DNA of 64,000 nt from assembly GCF_900128905.1 (NCBI RefSeq), contig NZ_FQTV01000018.1, positions 1 through 64,000 of the forward strand. Direction: 5' to 3'. Of this stretch, positions 45,023 to 52,644 are shown one piece after another. Position numbers and translations under genes: made by a program. The notes under the pieces were generated by a model. That model had not been told where the DNA came from and searched no databases. It saw only the letters and a list, made by a program, of their open reading frames with translations. How positions within the stretch are numbered: the first letter of the stretch is position 1; each line of letters opens with the position of its first letter. This DNA is from Bacteroides luti (lineage in GTDB: Bacteria > Bacteroidota > Bacteroidia > Bacteroidales > Bacteroidaceae).

Positions 45023-46200
45023 TAGCCTACAAATTTATTGTTGTATGCTTCCTGTAACTGAGTGAGAGCCTGATGCAGAATAGATCTCGGACATCCTACG
45101 TTCATACGCATAAATCCAGTACCTTCTTTACCAAACATCGATCCGTCATTCAAAGCCAGATGTGCTTTATCAACAAAGAAGTCTACCAGTTCCTCCTGGT
45201 TAAATCCCAATTCCCTGCAATCAAGGAATACCAGGTAAGAAGCTTGCGGACGAATAGCTTTAATAAGCGGCATATTTTTTTGCAGATAGTTATCCACATA
45301 GTCAATATTTCCCTGAATATAATCAAGCAATTGATTTAACCATTCTGTACCATGTTCGTAGGCCGCAGCAACAGTTATGAATGCAAATATATGTCCTTCC
45401 GAAAACTCACTTGCGTTGAGGTAATTTCTGAATTTTTTTCTTACTTCATCGTTCTCAATAATGCAATAAGAACTAGCCAGTCCCGGCATATTAAATGCTT
45501 TACTTGGTGACATGAATGTTATAGAGTTCATTCTGGCTTTCTCTGAAATCTTAGCAAAAGGAGTATGCGTATATCCTTTCAGTGTAAGATCGGCATGAAT
45601 TTCATCAGAGATAACCATTGTTCCGCTCTCGTAACAAATTTCAGCAACTGCTTCCAGTTCCTCTTTTGTCCACACTCTTCCGCCCGGATTGTGAGGATTA
45701 CATAAGATGAACAGCTTGCATCCTTTTACAGCTTCCTTAAAATGATCCAGATCCATTTTGTACTGACCATTTTCCAAAATCAGCGGGTTACGCACAACCT
45801 CGCGATAATTATGCTCTGTTACAAGAAAGAACGGATGATAAACCGGACTTTGAATCAAAACCTTATCGCCTGGCTGGGTAAAGCATTTTAGAACATGAGC
45901 AAGTCCAACTACGATTCCCGGAGTGAAGCTAATCAGTTCTTTTGAAACTTTCCAGTCATATCTTGTAAACAGCCAATTCTCAATAGCCTGATAATAAGAA
46001 GCTGGTTTGCTGGTGTAGCCAAGAACCTCTTTTTCACAACGTTCCTTTATTGCATTCATTATAAACGGTGGCGTGCGGAAATCCATATCGGCAACCCATA
46101 GAGGCAGTAAGTCATCTCTTCCCCATCTTGGTTTCAGTGCTTCAAGCTTCAAGGCATCAGTACCAGTGCGGTCAATAACCTCATCAAAATTATATTTCAT
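45022..46200 (-). CDS. PatB/MalY-type cystathionine beta-lyase (PLP C-S lyase)
   Basis: This fold-type I aminotransferase-like enzyme probably cleaves cystathionine to homocysteine, pyruvate and ammonia. I start at 46200 (MKYNFDEVIDRTGTDALKLE), giving 392 residues; the frame extends 13 atypical residues upstream. PWVADMDF-type LPLWVADMDF near 32-41, NPHNPGGRVW near 168-177 and SPSKAFNMPGL near 231-241 (PLP lysine at about 234) are diagnostic of the PatB/MalY group. The C-terminal FMRMNVGCPR carries the carboxylate-binding arginine. It converges on cysE. Other activities, such as methionine gamma-lyase or cysteine desulfhydrase, occur in the group. Confidence 0.9.
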   Translation of the reverse strand: MKYNFDEVIDRTGTDALKLEALKPRWGRDDLLPLWVADMDFRTPPFIMNAIKERCEKEVLGYTSKPASYYQAIENWLFTRYDWKVSKELISFTPGIVVGLAHVLKCFTQPGDKVLIQSPVYHPFFLVTEHNYREVVRNPLILENGQYKMDLDHFKEAVKGCKLFILCNPHNPGGRVWTKEELEAVAEICYESGTMVISDEIHADLTLKGYTHTPFAKISEKARMNSITFMSPSKAFNMPGLASSYCIIENDEVRKKFRNYLNASEFSEGHIFAFITVAAAYEHGTEWLNQLLDYIQGNIDYVDNYLQKNMPLIKAIRPQASYLVFLDCRELGFNQEELVDFFVDKAHLALNDGSMFGKEGTGFMRMNVGCPRSILHQALTQLQEAYNNKFVG

Positions 46201-46549
46201 AAAATCTTTTCTGTATTTAGTTATATTGCAAAAATACAAAACCTTATCTACAGGATAAAATAAAAACCCAATAATTCACAAGCCATTCACTAACATTAAA
46301 ATATTTACCCTCACTCCCTCACCATTCGCACAACTTGTTGCACATTAGTGATTTATAAGTGAGGGATGAATTTGCAACCCTCACTTTTGAGCTCATCCCT
46401 CACTATTTCGAACCATTTTTTTGAAAAAATGGGTATAAACTTCTCAGGAGTAAGGTTAAAGTATACCAACTGGTGTATATAGTTTTAAGTTGCTAAAGTG
46501 GCATTTGCGGTGAATAATAGTTGTATTCGCCGCAAAATATGCGGCGAAT
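46201..46549. repeat. Intergenic region: CCCTCACC repeats (copy 2) and operator-like palindromes
   Basis: The 20-base block CCCTCACTCCCTCACCATTC at 46308-46327 is identical to 16497-16516. GTGAGGGATGAA, CCCTCACTTTT and CATCCCTCACT words follow to about 46405. Then TTTGCGGTGAAT (46504-46515), ATTCGCCGCAAA (46525-46536) and GCGGCGAAT (46541-46549) form a three-site array. Its last two sites make a perfect 9-base palindrome, ATTCGCCGC/GCGGCGAAT, touching the Fic start codon. This looks like an autoregulatory operator; that use is inferred. Confidence 0.6.
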
Positions 46550-46684
46550 ATGAGAAAAGTTTATATATGGCAGCAAGATGAATGGCCTCATTTTATATGG
46601 AATGATGCAGCTTTATCCTATAAATTGGGTCGAGTACGAGCTTTGCAGGGTAAGCTAGTAGGGTATGAGTTGGTGGGTGGATAG
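46550..46684 (+). pseudogene. Fic-family protein, N-terminal remnant (DUF4172)
   Basis: An open frame of 44 codons reads MRKVYIWQQDEWPHFIWNDA, then ALSYKLGRVRALQGKLVG, then a divergent end and TAG. This is the opening of Fic proteins with the DUF4172 domain, which normally continue for more than 300 residues with the HPFxxGNGR active site. Everything after about residue 38 is gone, so the gene is a remnant. Fic proteins AMPylate target proteins. The palindrome array directly upstream is kept intact. The gene faces the HEPN-like gene (46689), whose end lies 4 bases away, so a deletion or insertion of the HEPN gene probably cut it. Confidence 0.8.
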
Positions 46685-46688
46685 AATT

Positions 46689-47453
46689 TCAAAGGTTACA
46701 TTCTTTAAAAGCATCAAAAGTACTCTCTACAAACTTATTTATTTCAGAAATCAATGATTTCAGTTTATGGAGATCGATAAAGGCATAACTGCCATCTTTA
46801 CTTTTTCCGTTTCTATGAACAAGATCGTGCCTTGTTTCTATATATGGAACTATGGCACTTATTGAAGGAAATTTTATATTGAATGTACCTTCAAAAATAG
46901 ACTTTACAATCCACAGATTATGATATACCATATCTTGAGCACATTCATTAATTCTGCTCTCTATTTTAGTATATTCTTCAAAAATATCGCAGAGTTTAAT
47001 TTTTTCATTTTTAAGTGACGGACAAATTTTTAAATAATTTGTTGTATAAATAGGAGATCGTTTTATAAAACACAAACACATATCACATAAGAAAGCTTCC
47101 ATCGCGCCAAATGCCCCAATAAATAATTGTTGATTTAATGTAAATGACATCTCTGGTGTCAAATGCAGGGTGAGTAACTTTTCTAGATTTTCAATAGAAT
47201 ATTTGTATGTGGCAAGAATATCTTCAGGCATATCAGGTACTTCTCTCGGAGTTATTTGTGTGATTCCACCAGATGCAATATAAGTTGTATCACTGAATGT
47301 CTCATAATTATTGTCTATAACAATGTCTCCTTCAATTACTTTTGTAGCATCTTCAGCATAGGATTCATCAGCTAAGCAAATCATATCAAAATATTTTAGC
47401 TTGTGAGTAGCAGTGATTAGAATGTTGCCACGTATATAAATTCTTTTCTCCAT
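46689..47453 (-). CDS. HEPN-like domain protein, probable RNase/defence or toxin type
   Basis: This 254-residue protein has no signal or membrane helix. The first about 85 residues look like a small beta-rich domain. Residues about 85-250 are helical. Near the end, ETRHDLVHRNGK (R208, H213) fits the R-x4-6-H motif of HEPN domains, which in many toxins and defence proteins is the RNase active site. Helices flanking the motif, such as FIGAFGAMEAFLCDMCLCF before it, follow the HEPN layout. I do not recognise a named family. It lies among toxin remnants (Fic, HipA) and 198 bases after the AlbA_2 gene on the same strand, with the tandem repeat at 47597 between. A defence role is inferred from motif and place. 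Confidence 0.65.
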   Translation of the reverse strand: MEKRIYIRGNILITATHKLKYFDMICLADESYAEDATKVIEGDIVIDNNYETFSDTTYIASGGITQITPREVPDMPEDILATYKYSIENLEKLLTLHLTPEMSFTLNQQLFIGAFGAMEAFLCDMCLCFIKRSPIYTTNYLKICPSLKNEKIKLCDIFEEYTKIESRINECAQDMVYHNLWIVKSIFEGTFNIKFPSISAIVPYIETRHDLVHRNGKSKDGSYAFIDLHKLKSLISEINKFVESTFDAFKECNL

Positions 47454-47596
47454 ATTTTAACGATTTGCTGTTTTCTCTAAAAGTGTTTCGTTCTTTGATT
47501 GCTAATTTGCTGTCTCATGACTTCAATCATTTTATTCGTTTCTTAATAATTGAATAAAGTGAATATTCTCTAGACGGTTCCATTCTTACATAATTG

Positions 47597-47651
47597 CTAA
47601 AACATAACTAAAACATAACTAAAACATAACTAAAACATAACTAAAACATAA
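47597..47651. repeat. Tandem repeat, five copies of an 11-base unit
   Basis: CTAAAACATAA repeats at 47597, 47608, 47619, 47630 and 47641, with a partial sixth copy running into the stop codon of the AlbA_2 gene. All five units are identical, typical of slippage. Read on the - strand each unit carries TAG, giving stacked stops. Confidence 0.9.
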
Positions 47652-49316
47652 CTAAATTAGCTTCCATTTAGAATAGCCTGAATTTTCAATTTTTCCATTC
47701 TTTTTCAATGCAGAAAGTAAATTCCCCACCTTTCTATCCTTTTGTTGGTCGTTTAAAATATCAGATAGTTTATCATGCAAAAGCTCACTTATTTCAGCTT
47801 TTGATGCACTCCCGTATTTCTTAATATATTCAATAATCATTCTTTTAAAATGGTTGTCATCAAAACTTTTATTCTTTATGTATTGAGCTTTAAGTTTTTC
47901 ATTTTTTGTAGATTTTACGACTTTATATGATAGATAAATATTAGGTCTTCTCCCTTCAATAAATCCAAGTTTGTTAATATATCTATACTCTTGCTCAGAA
48001 ATAGGACGTTTTTTCTGTACCTTATCGAGAGTAATAATGTCTTGAAGAGATAGGGTTGGGGTATTTATTAATATTTTTGCGAATTCTTCATTAAGAATAC
48101 GCCCAGTTAAGGTTGCTTTTACTTTTCCGCCTGAAAGATCATAGTCCGGCATGGGAAAAAGTCTGGCACGCTGAAAATTGTAGATTTTCCTAATTCCTCC
48201 ACCTTGTGTATCTATCATATTAAGATTTCTCATAGCTTCCACTAAATATGGATTTCTATAATACTCTTCTGGCGAATCCTCTGTTACAACGGTCTCTACA
48301 GATTTAGGTATAAATTCTCCATAATTAGAAAATACTAAATGGTCATCTTCAAATTCAACAACATTTATTCTTGCACCTTTTGTATAGTCTTGGTGTGCAA
48401 TACAGTTCTGTATAAGTTCTCGGATATTAAAAGGTTCATATCTCAATAATTCTTCAGGGAACAAAGTACTATCTCTCAAATATCTGTATTTTAGATTCCT
48501 GATTTTACGAAAAACTTCTTCTACAGATAGTAATAATGGAATAGAAAAAATTTCAAAATCTTTATCTTGGTTGTCAAGCGTTTTGAGATTCCATCTTATT
48601 TTAGCAACAGAAGGACTCAAAAAATGCTCTGATTCTTCTTTTCCAAGTAATATAAGAGCTGCATTTGTTATTTTTCCATTACGAGTAAGTTTTGCTTTGT
48701 TCAAGAAAATTTCATTACTCCAGTTATCAACCTCTTCCGCATATTTAGGATTACGTTTCTTGTATTCGTTTCGGGCCTTAGCAATGGCATCAGAATCAAG
48801 ATCGGTAATTGTTGCTTCTTCAATAATGTTTGCACTCCAATCTTCAATTGAAGTAGTTTCTGCAAGAATAGTTTCCTTTCTCTCTTTTCTCATTTCTATT
48901 AAGCTATCTCCAATTCTTTGCCATGCTTTCTTATGGGCATAAACCGGTAATCTTTTTTGATGTTTAGGGATATGCAGAATCCAAACATATTTGTTAGTAT
49001 CTTCTGTGAAATATTCATCAACGAATAAACCTTCTGAGCTAAGATTTGTACAACTATCTAATAATGTTCTGATAACATTCTCTTTCGTGAAGCTAGCAAA
49101 ATCTTGAATGCCTTTTATTTTTAGGCTTTTATCTTCAACACCTATAATGAGATGTCCTCCATTCATATTTGAGATTGCAGAAATATATGAAATAATATCT
49201 TCTCCTTCATTCCCTCTTATAAAATGCTTTAGCTTGGAAAACTCTTTCCATTCACAAGATTCATTTTCAATGGGAAATTGTTGTTTTAGATAATTCTGTA
49301 ATTCTGTTTCTTTCAT
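47652..49316 (-). CDS. AlbA_2 (Schlafen-like) and HATPase domain protein with winged-helix tail
   Basis: The 554-residue cytoplasmic protein has an AlbA_2 putative nucleic-acid-binding domain at about 15-130. SCEWKEFSK near 19-27 and SAISNMNGGHLIIGVEDKSL near 46-65 mark it. A HATPase_c_4-like domain at about 285-400 shows NIRELIQNCIAHQDYTKGARI, LVFSNYGEFIP and NPYLVEAMRNLNMIDTQGGGIRK. A winged-helix segment near 480-554 follows (YIKKYGSASKAEISELL...). Proteins of this build act as transcription regulators and recur in defence islands. A -7-like TATATTTG lies at 49363-49370 on the - strand. The stop codon abuts the tandem repeat, and the HEPN-like gene follows; both may form a unit. Confidence 0.85.
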   Translation of the reverse strand: MKETELQNYLKQQFPIENESCEWKEFSKLKHFIRGNEGEDIISYISAISNMNGGHLIIGVEDKSLKIKGIQDFASFTKENVIRTLLDSCTNLSSEGLFVDEYFTEDTNKYVWILHIPKHQKRLPVYAHKKAWQRIGDSLIEMRKERKETILAETTSIEDWSANIIEEATITDLDSDAIAKARNEYKKRNPKYAEEVDNWSNEIFLNKAKLTRNGKITNAALILLGKEESEHFLSPSVAKIRWNLKTLDNQDKDFEIFSIPLLLSVEEVFRKIRNLKYRYLRDSTLFPEELLRYEPFNIRELIQNCIAHQDYTKGARINVVEFEDDHLVFSNYGEFIPKSVETVVTEDSPEEYYRNPYLVEAMRNLNMIDTQGGGIRKIYNFQRARLFPMPDYDLSGGKVKATLTGRILNEEFAKILINTPTLSLQDIITLDKVQKKRPISEQEYRYINKLGFIEGRRPNIYLSYKVVKSTKNEKLKAQYIKNKSFDDNHFKRMIIEYIKKYGSASKAEISELLHDKLSDILNDQQKDRKVGNLLSALKKNGKIENSGYSKWKLI

Positions 49317-49888
49317 GCTTTATGGTGTCCTTGTTGGCATATTTAAGTTGTAAAAATATATGCAAATATAATAATTAATAGATATCTATAGCTACTATTT
49401 TTTTATTTATTAAAAAATGACTTTTCCCCATTTCTTAAATATAAGAAAATGCAGCACACAAATATTGGATTTTTTCCCATGTAAACTCTAGAGAAAAGAA
49501 TAAAAAGAGTAGTAACTTATTCATCTTCATTATTTCAAATTTTGTTTATTATAATTCCGATACAAAGTTCCAGTTCTTTCGATTGCTATTCAATCGCTAT
49601 ATTGAGTGGCCTTAGTAATCATTAATAATGATTTATAGTTAATAATATGCTAATTACAGGATATAAGAGTTTTATATAACCCCCTGATTTTATTAGAATC
49701 AGGGATTACTTATTTTGTCTTAGTTCTTGCTTGACAAATTCATTTACACCCTCATTAATATCCTGATAAGTAATTTTGAATTATTTGAAAATGCCTTGAT
49801 TGCTAGATATTAGTTGAACTGAGATTATTCTTGTTTTTATTTATAAACATTAACCAACATTGGTGTGCTTATACAAAGTGAGTTTTTT
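49317..49888. other. Intergenic region with possible gene debris
   Basis: A hairpin CCCTGATT/AATCAGGG lies at 49682-49704. On the - strand, about 20 codons (near 49783-49706) read TYQDINEGVNEFVKQEL before a stop, like the tail of a lost gene, but I cannot identify it. The rest is AT-rich with no features beyond the -7-like box at 49363-49370. Confidence 0.4.
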
Positions 49889-50149
49889 TTATTCAACTTT
49901 TTGCATAGTAAATAGAACATATTTTTTGTATTTATTTCTATTAAATAATCCCTTATCAAGGGCAAACTCTGTATTATCGATATGGATTCTTGTGTCTAAA
50001 AGGTCGTAAGCCGGAGCTAAGCGAAAGTCTCCATCTTTAGTTTCAAGTATAGAGAAATTCTTTAAATGAGCATCTCCATTAGAAAATAAGAAATTGAACA
50101 TGACTAAACGAAAGAACTTTAATTGTTCAATAAATTGAGATAAAAACAA
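49889..50149 (-). pseudogene. HipA-like toxin kinase, C-terminal remnant
   Basis: The 86-residue frame contains FNFLFSNGDAHLKNFSIL, then FRLAPAYDLLDTRI. These are the catalytic loop (asparagine, aspartate, HLKN) and the metal-binding YDLL motif of HipA serine/threonine kinases, which are persistence toxins of type II systems. HipA proteins are normally 300-440 residues. The ATP-binding N-terminal half is absent and replaced by the palindromes at 50154-50234. The end after ALDKGLF is abnormal too. No hipB is seen. The remnant supports reading this stretch as a decayed toxin islet. Confidence 0.75.
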
Positions 50150-50153
50150 TAGA

Positions 50154-50234
50154 AATCACATTTTATTGTGATTTTAGTAGAAAATCGTTTCCCGTTAATG
50201 AAGCTTTGTTTAATAATCACAAAATATTGTGATT
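50154..50234. promoter_or_regulatory. Pair of operator-like palindromes
   Basis: AATCACATTTTATTGTGATT (50154-50173) and AATCACAAAATATTGTGATT (50215-50234) share 7-base arms AATCACA/TGTGATT and a 6-base AT centre, and start 61 bases apart. They resemble binding sites of a dimeric HTH repressor. They may belong to the lost antitoxin of the HipA remnant. Confidence 0.6.
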
Positions 50235-50280
50235 TTTGATTATAAGGCTTAGGCTGTTTTATATAGCATATCGATTAAAA

Positions 50281-50325
50281 AGAATAGCCTTAACAGAGTG
50301 GAGATACTCTGCTAAGGCTATTCTT
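50281..50325 (-). terminator. Terminator hairpin after the GH20 gene
   Basis: AGAATAGCCTTA and TAAGGCTATTCT pair around CAGAGT/ACTCTG inner arms. It lies 23 bases after the GH20 stop on the - strand. Confidence 0.8.
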
Positions 50326-50347
50326 ATATATTTTACGATAATAAGTT

Positions 50348-52606
50348 TTAATGCTTCAACCATTCAGCAGGCCATTCAATCTTGTCACCTTTATAATTGT
50401 AAGTACTCATTTTAAGTGTGCCGCCGTTATGATCAAAATAGAGGATCTTTACTGGATGCAGACCTTTTGACAATGCCATTTGAGAAGTGATCTCTTTCGG
50501 AGAGTGACCACCATCATTATCAAGAATCAGCTGGCCGTCCACTTCCATTGTGCTGCCATCGTCTGATAGCAATGCAAAGGTGTAGATTCCATCTGCAGGA
50601 ACATTCAGATAGCCGGTTAGTACCAGGCCGATATTACCTTTTACTTCTTTCGGGATGGAGACAGTGGAAACCTGATACTCTCCATTTACAGGAGCAGCCT
50701 CTATTTCACGGCAACGTTCCCCAACATATTCGTGCCAGGTAGCTTTCAGTCCACTTCCCTGAATAGTGGCCGGAGTAGCCGGAGAATAATCCATCTTGAT
50801 GAACTTCGCTTTTACAGCTTCGGATGGAGTTCCGTCGGCACGGAAAGTACGGAAAATATAATCTGTGGATTGATCAATAGTTATCGGACCATTATAGAGG
50901 GCAGAACTTCTTGTCGGATTCTTGCCATCAGTGGTATAACGAATCTCTACATTTGGCTTCAGACAAGTCAGATTTAATGTCTTGCTATCAATAAATGCAT
51001 TTGTTTCATAGAAACCGCCTAAATCTGGAACACGGTAGTTCACCTTCTCAGCTTCCAGTAATTTCAATTGTGCAGGAAGTCGGTTTAGGAAATCCTTTTC
51101 ATTCTTTTTCTCTGCTGGCAGCCAAACCATCTCACTGAAAGCAACCAGTCGGGGGAACAACAGATATTCAACTCTTTTAATGGTTGGCACCGATTCCGTC
51201 CATAAGTTACATTGCGCTCCAATGATATTCTGCTTCTGAGCATCAGACAATCCTTCGAGCAGTGGATTGTAGTTATAAAGAGTTGACATTGAATTCTTGT
51301 CTTCCCAGTTATCCAGATAGAATGCACCGTTAGGACACAAAATAGCCTGATTGCCTTGTGCAGTAGCCTGTGGAACAGCATTCGGAGCCCAGGTACGCCA
51401 CCAGGTAATGGTTGCCGTTTTAGACAGACCACCTTCCAGAATTTCGTCCCAACCTATCATGCGGCGACCATTCTCGTTAAAGAACTTTTCCATGTTGTGA
51501 ACGAACCATGCCTGCAATTGCTCAGGAGTATTCAATCCTTGCTCCTTCATTCTGCGCTGACAGTCGGGGCACTTCTTCCAGTTGGTTTTCTCTACTTCGT
51601 CGGCACCCAGATGAATGTATTGATAAGGGAATAACTGCATCACTTCGCGATACACATTCTTGCAAAATTCCAGTGACGAATCTTTTCCCGGACAGATAGG
51701 AGAGGAGAAAGTAGTTCCCCATCCAACCATGCCTGTGCAGGCCACATCCGGATAATTGCTGATAGCTGCCATAAAATGTCCCGGCATATCTATTTCGGGA
51801 ATAATGTCGATACCTCGTTGTGTTGCGTAAGCTACCACTTCACGAATATCATCCTGAGTATAGAACCCGCCGTAAAGAGTATCTGTTCCCTGAATCTGCA
51901 TTTTTGCTTCCGGCAAGTGGAAGTCCGAGTTCTCATATTTTTTCTCAAATTTCTGGCAATCGCGGTCTTGATTATTGAAATGTCTCCACGCACCTTTCTC
52001 AGTAAGCAAAGGATATTTCTTTATTTCAATGCGCCATCCCTGATCATCGGTAAGATGCCAGTGAAACTTATTCAGTTTATAAAGAGCCATTAAGTCGAGT
52101 ACCCTTTTTACTTCAGCTTTGCTCCAGAAGTGGCGGGAAGAGTCGAGCATAAAACCTCTCCATGGAAGAGCAGGAGAGTCCTCTATCTTTACTTCGGGAA
52201 TTGTACGTCCCTGCAATAATTGTCGCAGAGTGGCGATACCGGCAATTACTCCCTGATAATCTTTCCCTTCAATCTTAATACTCTTTGCAGTTACCTTCAA
52301 TCGGTAAGCACCGGCTTTTGGCAGAGAGCTATCCAGAGAAATCTGTATCACACTATTTTTGCTATTGCTCACTTTCAATGAAGTCCCAGCTGCTGCACCA
52401 ATTACCTGTTGCAGATATTCGGCTGCAGGGCGCAGACTTGCGGCAGTAGCAGTTATGGTTTGTCCGCTTTTAAGGTTGAATACACCGGAACCTTCTTCCA
52501 TAGAAAGAGGTTTTGGAACGATAGACACTGTGTTTTTTGCTATTGTTGGTATGCCAATCATAATTAACGCAACCAGCAGGCAAACTCTTATTTTTTTATT
52601 TAGCAT
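50348..52606 (-). CDS. GH20 beta-N-acetylhexosaminidase with chitobiase and PA14 C-terminal domains
   Basis: The 752-residue product has a signal peptide (about 1-23, ending TIA/KN). A GH20b N-terminal domain occupies about 25-150. The GH20 barrel starts at PWRGFMLDSSRHFWSK, with KFHWHLTDDQGWRIEI, then the catalytic pair in YIHLGADEVEK near 332-338. A chitobiase-type C-terminal domain follows (IRYTTDGKNPTRSSALYNGPI). A PA14-like domain lies at the end (TGYLNVPADGIYTFALLSDDGSTMEVDGQLILDN split over several strands), probably a glycan-binding module. It starts 38 bases after the GH29 gene in one operon. The pair would trim GlcNAc and fucose from host mucin or N-glycans. Confidence 0.95.
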   Translation of the reverse strand: MLNKKIRVCLLVALIMIGIPTIAKNTVSIVPKPLSMEEGSGVFNLKSGQTITATAASLRPAAEYLQQVIGAAAGTSLKVSNSKNSVIQISLDSSLPKAGAYRLKVTAKSIKIEGKDYQGVIAGIATLRQLLQGRTIPEVKIEDSPALPWRGFMLDSSRHFWSKAEVKRVLDLMALYKLNKFHWHLTDDQGWRIEIKKYPLLTEKGAWRHFNNQDRDCQKFEKKYENSDFHLPEAKMQIQGTDTLYGGFYTQDDIREVVAYATQRGIDIIPEIDMPGHFMAAISNYPDVACTGMVGWGTTFSSPICPGKDSSLEFCKNVYREVMQLFPYQYIHLGADEVEKTNWKKCPDCQRRMKEQGLNTPEQLQAWFVHNMEKFFNENGRRMIGWDEILEGGLSKTATITWWRTWAPNAVPQATAQGNQAILCPNGAFYLDNWEDKNSMSTLYNYNPLLEGLSDAQKQNIIGAQCNLWTESVPTIKRVEYLLFPRLVAFSEMVWLPAEKKNEKDFLNRLPAQLKLLEAEKVNYRVPDLGGFYETNAFIDSKTLNLTCLKPNVEIRYTTDGKNPTRSSALYNGPITIDQSTDYIFRTFRADGTPSEAVKAKFIKMDYSPATPATIQGSGLKATWHEYVGERCREIEAAPVNGEYQVSTVSIPKEVKGNIGLVLTGYLNVPADGIYTFALLSDDGSTMEVDGQLILDNDGGHSPKEITSQMALSKGLHPVKILYFDHNGGTLKMSTYNYKGDKIEWPAEWLKH

Positions 52607-52644
52607 GACTTTTATAAGTTTCTGTGTTTTTTGTATTTAATGAG

